From Gracilaria domingensis (taxonomy: Eukaryota; Rhodophyta; Florideophyceae; Gracilariales; Gracilariaceae): a stretch of DNA of 64,000 nt. Location of the stretch: NCBI GenBank assembly GCA_022539475.1, contig VCMS01000228.1, positions 45,195 to 109,194 of the forward strand, in the 5' to 3' direction. The stretch's first letter is position 1. Every line of letters begins with the position of its first letter. The position numbers and the translations under genes were made by a program. The notes beneath the pieces were generated by a model. The model did no database searches and was not told the origin of the DNA. It saw only the letters and a list, made by a program, of their open reading frames with translations. Shown piece after piece: positions 19,877 through 27,614 of the stretch.

Positions 19877-20372
19877 GCGGCTGTGCGGCGCACTTGGGCG
19901 GCGTGGCGTACTGCTGTGTCCACTGCACAGCGTTGCGGCGAAACAGCGCGGGGTTGGTGCGGTACTCATGCGTGATGTCGGCCATGAGCCCGTCCTCGGC
20001 ATTGGGCGTGGACATAAGCGCCTGAATGCTGGTGAGCACGGTGGCGACGTTGAGCGACGGCTTCCACGCGCCCTTCGGCGGCATGTTGAGACTGTCCAGG
20101 CAGATGCGCCCGTCCGAGTCGACGTTGGGGTGGTAGATGCGGGTGACGAAGCGCACGCGCGGCGGCTTGAACGGGTACTCGCGCGGAATGTGCAGCTCCA
20201 GCCGAAACACGCCGCGGTGGTACGGCGTGTCGGGCGCGCCGGCGATCTCGGCGTCCAGCACGTCCAGCCGCGCGCCGTCGTCGCGCGCCCACGCCGCAAT
20301 GCCGGGCGCGGCGCCGCCGCGCGCCAGCAGCTGCAGCTCGCGCGTGATGCGCTTGTTGGCCACCGAGTTCAT
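19668..20372 (-). CDS. UBE2T: Ubiquitin-conjugating enzyme E2 T-like
   Basis: E2 enzyme most similar to UBE2T, which mono-ubiquitinates FANCD2/FANCI in interstrand cross-link repair. From Met 20372 the UBC fold begins NKRITRELQLLARG. HPN is at residues 81-83, active-site Cys91 is in GRICLDSLNMPPKGAW, and NVATVLTSIQALMSTPN follows; the LDxLxxPPKGAW and WTQQYA segments are UBE2T-like rather than UBE2D-like. After the UBC domain a GCG-repeat-encoded Ala tract (about 12 Ala) leads into an ERAEPERAE repeat and a basic tail ending RKKAKTS, plausibly a nuclear localisation signal. The frame is open upstream of Met 20372, but that part is Arg/Ala noise from GC-rich DNA. The gene is divergent from TAF2. 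A 3' hairpin (ACAACCGCTTAGCGGTTGT) sits near 19593-19611. Confidence 0.88.
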
Positions 20373-21707
20373 GCCGACGTCGCGCGCGGCGGCGGCGGCG
20401 GAGGCGGAGACCGCGCGCGCTCTAGAGTTACGCCCGCGCCGTTGGCGCCAAATCGGCGCGCGCGCTTTTCGCGTCGCATCGCGCGCCCCGGCACGCGTGC
20501 TGCGCGCGCGCGGCACCGGCGCCAGCCCCAGCTGCGCCGCGCGCGCGCGCGCGTCGCGCGAGCGCGCGCGCGCCGCGCCGGTGCCGCGCGCGCGGCGTTG
20601 AGCGCGGCGGCTACTTAAAGCGAGCACGCGCGCGCGCGTCCGCCCGCCGCGCAGCACGGCGCCGCGGCGCCGCGGCGCTGCGGCCCGCCGCGCCCGCAGC
20701 GTTCGCGTGCGCGGTGCGTAGGCGCCGCGGCGCGCCGCGGCGCGCGGCCGCGCGCGACGCCGCTGCCGTCGCCGCCGGCAGCCGGCCGCGCATCGCGCCG
20801 CGCGCGGCCGCGGCGTGGCGGCCGCGCGGCGGGGGCCGCCGCCGATCGCGCGGCCGCCGCATCGCGCTGCCGCCGAGCGCCGTCGCGCCGGCGCGCCGTG
20901 CCGGCAGCGCGCCGCCCGCACCGGCACCGACACCGTCGCGCCGGCGGGCGCGGCGGCGCGGCGGCGGCGCGGCGTCGCGCAAGTGCAAGTGCAGCGCGGC
21001 TGCCTGTCGGCGCGCCATTGGACGCGCGCGCGCAGCCGCGGCGCGCCAATTTGTTTGGCGCGCTTCCAATTGCAATAAATAGCGCGCCGCAGCGTCCACT
21101 CGCCGCCGCGGCGTGCCGTCGCGCGCGCGCGCGCGCAACCGTTCTCTCCCCTCCGCGTCCGAGCCGCCAGCCTTTGCCGCCGCGACGTCCCCCTCCCCGC
21201 CCAGCGCCCCCTCCACCGCGCGCCCCCCCTTCCCCCGCCGCCCGCTCTGAAACGCGCCTCGCTTCCGCCCTCTTTCTGCGCTACTCTTCCGCGCCCACCT
21301 GCTGCGCTCCCCCTGCGCGCCCCTCCACGTCTGCACCCTCGTCCGCCAACTCCTTCCCCCCCCCCTCCCCCCCCGACCCGACCCCCCTCCCCCCCCCCAC
21401 ACTCTCGATCGTTCCACCGCGCCGGCTTCGTCCCGTGCTTCCCCTCAGCCCCGCCTTCTCCCCACCCCTACCATTCTTTGCACCCTGTCATACTGTGTTT
21501 GTCGCCGCCCGTCCGCCCATCTCCTGCACTCGGCGCCGCGCGCCTTTCCTTCGCATGCGACCATTTCGAAGCGGCGCGCCTCTCGGTCGCGGTCTTCCCC
21601 CCGCTTCCGTCCCCGCGCCGGCTGTTCGGCTTCCGCTCTCGTGCCCCGCGCGTCCGCGCGACTCCCCCCACTAGTGGCTCCCGTGCCCCCTCCCCCGTCC
21701 CTGAGAC
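20373..21707. promoter_or_regulatory. GC-rich divergent promoter region, UBE2T/TAF2
   Basis: About 1.3 kb of extremely GC-rich sequence packed with GCGC/CGCG steps, then a C-rich stretch towards TAF2. It contains E2F-like sites: a perfect palindrome TTGGCGCCAA at 20442-20451, and an inverted pair GCGCGCCAAT (21041-21050) / TTTGGCGCGC (21054-21063). Long frames on both strands here are Arg/Ala/Pro composition artefacts. Factor binding is inference from motif likeness. Confidence 0.55.
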
Positions 21708-24700
21708 ATGGTAACGTCCGCCAAGCCGGACAAGACACGCCCGCCCGTCTTTCATCCCGTCGAGCTTGCCAGGGGCTGGCGAATCCTCCGTCAGCACCTC
21801 TCCTTGCATGCCGACGTGCGCAAACGAACGCTTACTGGCACTGCTCATTTTACTTTGTGTGCGCTCAACGTGCACTTCGTTAGCATTTGTCTCAACCTGC
21901 GCCGATGTCGAATCAACTCGTGCGAGATTGCCAACAAACCCGCCCCCTATCGCCTCATTTCTCCCCTGGATGATGACCAGCTGCTCGACGCCGTCTCCTC
22001 GCAAAACGCCCGCCAGCGCGTCGTCGACGTCGACTACAGCATGCGCCAAAGGCACAGCGCCGCAACAGACCAAGGGGAACTCGTCATCGACCTGCCCGTC
22101 AGCGTCACAGCCGACCTCATTGACGACCTCAAGGAACTCATTGCCGACACAAGCCCCCAAAAAATCAAGCCAGAGGACGTCGACCTCGAGTCCAATACTG
22201 CCCCACCTGTCGCTTTAGACAAGCTCCCCATCGTCCACCTAAAAGTGGACTACCAAGTGCTAGACCCCACGGCTGGAGCCATGTTCTACGGCAATCTTCA
22301 CGCCGAAAACCCAGTCATTGACCCGCTCTACATGCTCACTGAGAGTCGCTTCGGCATGGCTCGATTCTGGATGCCATGTTTAGACACTATAAATTGGTAT
22401 GACCGCTGCCTCTTTGACCTTGACGTCACGGTCGAGTCCCACTTGTTTGCTGTGGCATCAGGCGAACTTTACGAGACCATTGCACTGCCCCCCGAAGCTT
22501 CGCCGTCCGAGGCGCCTGCCAAGCTATACAGATACAGTCTGTACGCTCCGGCACTGGCTTCCGAGATCATTCTCGCTGTTGGTCCATTCATCCCTTTACC
22601 TGACCCTACCGTACCTCACTCAATAACTCATTTCTGCCTTCCGGGCTTCGCTAAAGAGCTAGTCCATACTGCTCCTCCGTTGCTCGCCAAATCCCTTGCT
22701 TTCTGTCGCGATTACTTTGGTGCCGACCCTCCAATATGCTCATACAAACAGATTTTCGTCGGCTCGCTCGGCCTTGATCCGAACACCACCGTAACTGGAG
22801 CTGGTGGCATAGTCGTACTTTCCGGAGACTTGCTGCATACACCAAGATGTATTGACGAGGCATTCGCTGCCAGGGAGGCCATTATGAACGGTGTCGTTAT
22901 GACCTACAGCGGAAGATTTCTTCGCCCGCGGCTCCTTGAAGACGACTGGCTCATAACTGGGCTGGCGGCGCATGTTTCGACTTTGGGCTTGCAGACCATC
23001 CTTGGTAGGAACTGGTACACGTTCCGAATATGGGATATTATGGAGCAATTAAGAAACGAACCATCTCTTGACCTTGCAGACTCCAATCTCGATCGAATTA
23101 CTGACTCTTCTCGTGCCACCATCCGCAAGCGCTCTCATATGATTGTTTACATGATTGCGAAAAGAATCGGTGGCGACGTGCTCAAGCGAGCGTTGCGTGA
23201 TATTGTCGCCGAAGGTCGCAGCACAACCATAGCGGCTGTATCAAAGATTGACGCAATTTTGACAAGCCCTTCAAACGGCACTCTTAACTCTACACCTGAC
23301 AACCGGACGCTGTTCCATCGAAAGCTCGCTGACTTGATAAACGCTAACTTAGATTCCAGTCAGAACCATAGCGTCGTCACTAGTGGCTTTGATGATGCGA
23401 TCCAAGGGGTTGGTGTTGGGCCGTTTTTGAAGCGAATACGAGGTATCATTGGCACTGACGTGCGGAACATGGTCAGGCAATGGGCGTCACATCCCGGCAT
23501 TCCGAGGCTTCAAGTCGCATACCACTATAACGCGAGAAAGCACACGATCGAGCTTGCAATCAAACAGGAAAGTGTAGGAAGTGTTTCGGGAAAAGGCAAA
23601 CAAGGTTTACGATTCACTGGCACAATTAACATACGAGTGATGGAAACTGAAGGGGAATACGACCATAGCGTTGAAGTATCAGATTCGATTTTCATAACCG
23701 AGATCCCGTGCCATTCGCGTCGTGCAAAGCACAAGTCTGGTGCTCAGGCTGAGAAAGAGTTCAATGAGAATCCTGCGCGAGCTTCTCCGATTCTGTGGAT
23801 TCGATTTGATCCTGATCAAGAATGGTGCATGGATTGCAACTTCAGGCAAACGAAGAGTGCATGGATCTCAGTCCTAAACTCTGGAAGGGATGCCATGGGA
23901 CAGTTTGAGGCCTGCAGGGGACTGGCCGGCTCGGGGCACCAGGTGATTGTTAACAAGCTGCTAACTGTACTGAAGGACGAGCAAATATATTGGAGAGTTC
24001 GCGCGGAAGCGGCAAAAATTCTTAGTTCAACCGATGAAGGTTTAAAGAAGTTGCTATCGTATTTCTGGTCCTGCTACTCAGAGAAGTCGAAGGAAGGGAG
24101 TGGTATCCTCCTGCCAAATAGCTTCTCCAACTTTGCCAACTACTACGTGAAGCGAGCAATGATTTCCTCAATTGCCGAGTCTCGTGTGAAGGGCTCTCGT
24201 ACGGTTGAAAGGCCACAAGGCTCAATAAGTGTTGAGGCTACGGAATTCCTGTCATCTTTGCTTTCCGGTCACGATAACGCCGGCAACGACTTTGACGATG
24301 ATCATTTTTTGAGCGATCTATTTGGTTGTTGCTCCAGTGTTTCGATTAACTGCCTTGGGGACCAGAGACATACATCAGCTGGCTATGACGGGTGCTCTAC
24401 ATCAGATTCGCTCATCAAGCTTCTCGAAAGGTTTCGCGCGATCGAGCACATGGTGCCGAGACGATCTGGTTTAGTGAAGTCTTCTCTCTTGAAAGCCCTG
24501 TCAGACATTGAAGTGGCAAAGCTTTCCAGGCGGGATGTTACGCAAAAGGGGCTTGTTGCCAGGTCCATTATTGAATGCAAACTGAGTCACGACCCAAACC
24601 TGATCAAAGGTCTGTACGAACTCTCTGGTCGAAACTGCTCAGTTGACAGTCGGTATGTGTCGGCATTATGCCTTGCTAACATCTATGGCGGGGATCTGGA

Positions 24701-26168
24701 GATTGTCTTGTGGATTCTCACTCGTGTGGACAGTGCTAGTTCAGGTACGCGTTTGATGGATGTGCGCAAGCAGCTTCGGGCGAAACAGGAGGCATCTGCT
24801 GAATATGCGTTTGTGGAGTCACCTGTTTTGCGGTACAAACTTGTTGATGCACTGTGCAATGCTGCCAGAGTGAACTCGTGGTACAAGTCGACATCACCGA
24901 TTGCGCTTGCTCTCAGGAGGCACACCAGACGGGCGATGCAGGTTTGCATACGTCTTCAGCGATTAATGGTCGGGGACCCAGATCCAAGAGTGCGTGCTTC
25001 CGCGTTTAAGTTTGCCAAATTGGTTTGGGGATCTGGCATTCCGGTATGCCTGCTTTCCAACCGCGAATATCGAGAGAAGCTTCGCGTACTTGATGTTACA
25101 GAGCCGTCGCATGTGGTGCCTTTGAAGGTGAATGCCAGCACTCTGCCTCCGCAACTAACGGAACCACGGAAAGAGGCAAAGCCGTCAAAGCTTCACAAGT
25201 CGTCTAAATCGTCGAAGCATGGCAAGAACGGCAAAGTGTCTCTTAAGCCTTCAAAGAAACACAGTATCAAGATACCGCTTGGTGAAGCTGTAGGGCCCAT
25301 TGCACCAGTCGTTAAGGAGCCCAGTCTTGCTCCAATTGATGTCGATGCAACAGTTTCGTTGTCTGCCCCAAGATCTTCGCACAGGCCTCCATTGAAGTCC
25401 GTCGCGGCCCCCGTGATAAAGAAACCTCCCAGATCGCAACCGGTTTCAAGATCAAAGCCGCCATCCTCAAAGCCGCCAACCTCCAAGCCGTCAACCTCCA
25501 AGCCGTCAACCTCCAAGCCGCCAACCTCCAAGCCGCCAACCTCCAAGCCGCCAACCTGGAAGCCTTCTCCTAGGTCAAGAGATGCTGAAACGAAGAGCAT
25601 GCCCCTCTTCCGGAGCGTTCCGCCTGCGAACTCTAAGAGAACTTCGCCCTCAAAGACAGGCCTTCCGCCGAAAGGAGCCTTCTCCTGGGACCCTCTGGAC
25701 TCAGAGGACTTAGGGTTTTTGCGAAAGGCATGGGAGGAGCGCAAGTCCCGCCTGTCTCGTTCAACACGTCCTTCGTTCAGGTCGGTCCCGGTTAAATCAA
25801 AACCATTGGTTTCGGCTCCTAAACCTGTCAACCTTGATGCCCCAAGTCATATTGATGACGGCTCGAAATCCTTAAGTGCGGCTGAGTCTGACGAAGTTGT
25901 CTTCGTGGCGAGAGGTGAAGGTGGGTTAGAGAACGGAGTGGGCAATCCGTATTCATCAGAGACCAAGAAGAAGAAGAAACGCAAGCGATCGGAAGATGAA
26001 GTTCGGGAAGGCAAGAAGAAGAAGAAGAAAAAGAAGAAGCACAACAGGGACGAGTTTGGTGAAGGAGACTCGAGCAGGGCTGGGGGGGATGGTGACGATA
26101 ATCGGAAGGTTGGGAAGTTCAAGATTAAGTTCAACGGAGCGTTAGCTCACGTTGCTCGAAGTGAGTAG
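21708..26168 (+). CDS. TAF2: Transcription initiation factor TFIID subunit 2
   Basis: A 1486-residue single-exon protein matching TAF2, the TFIID subunit that contacts the initiator region. The N-terminus shows FHPVELARGWRILRQHLSLH followed by the M1-aminopeptidase-like fold to about residue 480 (e.g. RFGMARFWMPCLDTINWYDR). I see no HExxH zinc motif, as expected for this inactive relative. A long helical-repeat middle follows. The C-terminus has five or more KPPTS/KPSTS pentapeptide repeats (about 25456-25570, 15 bp period), then poly-Lys blocks (KKKKKRKRSEDE, KKKKKKKKHNRDE), comparable to the Lys/His-rich tails of other TAF2 proteins. It diverges from UBE2T across a GC-rich region. TAF4 and RPB1 are in the same window. 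Confidence 0.92.
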   Translation: MVTSAKPDKTRPPVFHPVELARGWRILRQHLSLHADVRKRTLTGTAHFTLCALNVHFVSICLNLRRCRINSCEIANKPAPYRLISPLDDDQLLDAVSSQNARQRVVDVDYSMRQRHSAATDQGELVIDLPVSVTADLIDDLKELIADTSPQKIKPEDVDLESNTAPPVALDKLPIVHLKVDYQVLDPTAGAMFYGNLHAENPVIDPLYMLTESRFGMARFWMPCLDTINWYDRCLFDLDVTVESHLFAVASGELYETIALPPEASPSEAPAKLYRYSLYAPALASEIILAVGPFIPLPDPTVPHSITHFCLPGFAKELVHTAPPLLAKSLAFCRDYFGADPPICSYKQIFVGSLGLDPNTTVTGAGGIVVLSGDLLHTPRCIDEAFAAREAIMNGVVMTYSGRFLRPRLLEDDWLITGLAAHVSTLGLQTILGRNWYTFRIWDIMEQLRNEPSLDLADSNLDRITDSSRATIRKRSHMIVYMIAKRIGGDVLKRALRDIVAEGRSTTIAAVSKIDAILTSPSNGTLNSTPDNRTLFHRKLADLINANLDSSQNHSVVTSGFDDAIQGVGVGPFLKRIRGIIGTDVRNMVRQWASHPGIPRLQVAYHYNARKHTIELAIKQESVGSVSGKGKQGLRFTGTINIRVMETEGEYDHSVEVSDSIFITEIPCHSRRAKHKSGAQAEKEFNENPARASPILWIRFDPDQEWCMDCNFRQTKSAWISVLNSGRDAMGQFEACRGLAGSGHQVIVNKLLTVLKDEQIYWRVRAEAAKILSSTDEGLKKLLSYFWSCYSEKSKEGSGILLPNSFSNFANYYVKRAMISSIAESRVKGSRTVERPQGSISVEATEFLSSLLSGHDNAGNDFDDDHFLSDLFGCCSSVSINCLGDQRHTSAGYDGCSTSDSLIKLLERFRAIEHMVPRRSGLVKSSLLKALSDIEVAKLSRRDVTQKGLVARSIIECKLSHDPNLIKGLYELSGRNCSVDSRYVSALCLANIYGGDLEIVLWILTRVDSASSGTRLMDVRKQLRAKQEASAEYAFVESPVLRYKLVDALCNAARVNSWYKSTSPIALALRRHTRRAMQVCIRLQRLMVGDPDPRVRASAFKFAKLVWGSGIPVCLLSNREYREKLRVLDVTEPSHVVPLKVNASTLPPQLTEPRKEAKPSKLHKSSKSSKHGKNGKVSLKPSKKHSIKIPLGEAVGPIAPVVKEPSLAPIDVDATVSLSAPRSSHRPPLKSVAAPVIKKPPRSQPVSRSKPPSSKPPTSKPSTSKPSTSKPPTSKPPTSKPPTWKPSPRSRDAETKSMPLFRSVPPANSKRTSPSKTGLPPKGAFSWDPLDSEDLGFLRKAWEERKSRLSRSTRPSFRSVPVKSKPLVSAPKPVNLDAPSHIDDGSKSLSAAESDEVVFVARGEGGLENGVGNPYSSETKKKKKRKRSEDEVREGKKKKKKKKKHNRDEFGEGDSSRAGGDGDDNRKVGKFKIKFNGALAHVARSE

Positions 26169-26647
26169 CGTTTTCTGTTGGATCAATCTGAAGGAGGCCA
26201 CAATGCAGAGCGCAGCCGAGGCTTATTGTACTTTTGCTCCATCGTACCAATAGTGATGATTAGAATGATGAGTTTTTCTCACTTGTAAATAAGAAATGAC
26301 TAAGATACAAAGTTTCGTCTCTGAAGCCGACCACCACCACCGCCGTCATTAGGATAAATGGTCAACAGTCAGCATGTGACGGCTGCGTAATGTGAAATCT
26401 CTGAAAGAGGGTGCTGCTCCCATATAATTTTTTCTGCGCCATTCCATGCCAGTGAGCTGTGCGTGAGATAGAGTTTTTGAAGGTAAGGACAAAATAGCTA
26501 TCGTTATCCCTTCGATACCGTTGGTACGACTGGAGCTGCCGCGCTTCATCGAGCACTCTTTGAGAAGAAACGACATATCTCGCAGCATCAGCATGATGAT
26601 GATGATAATCAGCATGGTCATCGTGATGATACAAGGGCATATCGAGA

Positions 26648-26732
26648 GCCTAAGAAGCGAATCTACCGCAACGCGGCTTGGCCTAGCGGGCCAAGTCGCA
26701 TTGTGGGAAGCATTCAGATTCGGTTCTTAGGC
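26648..26732. repeat. Nested hairpin element
   Basis: Arms 26648-26664 (GCCTAAGAAGCGAATCT) and 26716-26732 pair with one mismatch. Inside them CTTGGCC...GGCCAAG forms a second hairpin at about 26678-26696. No ORF is present. Confidence 0.7.
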
Positions 26733-26777
26733 TAGTTGGTAGCCAACTTCACAACGTTAGACAGCCCTCCATTTGAC

Positions 26778-26812
26778 ATTCCGTAAGGCATCATCATGAT
26801 GCCTTACGGAAT
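26778..26812. repeat. 35 bp perfect palindrome
   Basis: ATTCCGTAAGGCATCAT at 26778-26794 is the exact reverse complement of 26796-26812, with one central base. It shares the CATCATCATGATG core type with other hairpins in this interval and at 10226-10274. Confidence 0.88.
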
Positions 26813-26900
26813 ATCAAGTGGAAGAGCAGTGTGATGAACAGACAATGATCATCCGTGATGGCATGACACCATGTTCTGGAACCAACCGTACAAAATAGCA

Positions 26901-26985
26901 CATGATGATCATGTGCATAATGTTTATGTACTGTACATGATGATCATGTGCATAATGTTTATGTACTGTACATGATGATCATGTG
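26901..26985. repeat. 35 bp tandem repeat, 2.4 copies, palindromic core
   Basis: Units start at 26901, 26936 and 26971 (the last partial). Each contains CATGATGATCATG and a TAATGTTTATGTACTGTA tail; the first two units are identical. Together with the two preceding hairpins it fills the middle of the TAF2-kinase intergenic region (26169-27614), where I see no gene. A short direct repeat of CGATATGTAC(T/C)CTTCAA is also present near 27276-27310. Confidence 0.88.
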
Positions 26986-27614
26986 CTATGCTTATCGACG
27001 TCACATTCAGTAGTCAATATTCCCATTGAAGGGTTTTCTAGAGATGACGATCTAGACGTAATTGAATGGGACAGAAAAGAGTCGCATACCTATCCATGTG
27101 CACGGTATTCGCTTGCCTGATTCCATTCCTGAACGTGTCCTCTTGTCTCCTCTTGTCCCACAATACACGCCAAACGAGCCGCTGACACCTTCAGTATAGG
27201 TTTCTGGTTCGAGTTCTTGCCAGCATCGATACAAAGAGGGTACATGTACATATCTAGCGTACAGCATCAATTGTACGATATGTACTCTTCAACGATATGT
27301 ACCCTTCAACGACAAATTGGAGTTAACCCTCGCCACCACCTACTCGGTAATTGAAGAACGTCTACATAATCAGGGAACGTCCTGTTCAGGAAACAATCCT
27401 CTTGAGTACAGATTGCTAGTGTTGCTCTTGGTATGATTTATGATGAACTCTACTTGTAGGTACACAACAGCCCCGACAAGACCTTTTAAGTCGTCGTCAA
27501 CCCATGATGAACTCAGGCCTTCACGACTACCTTCGTATGAGGCAAAAAATCGAAGGTAAGCTCGTATCCCGCCGCATGCAAGGCATGAACAAATGATGCG
27601 GCGAAGGAAACAAA

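Noticed and set aside
19731..21674. Very long open frames on both strands in the GC-rich block
   Set aside because: They are Arg/Ala/Pro-only products of GCGC-rich DNA with no domains, and they overlap UBE2T and its promoter.
26349..26640. Small minus-strand frames rich in Ile/Met/His
   Set aside because: They arise from an ATC/ATG-rich repetitive tract and the hairpin field, not from a gene.
26901..26985. CRISPR-like repeat
   Set aside because: Units are directly abutting with no unique spacers, and the genome is eukaryotic.
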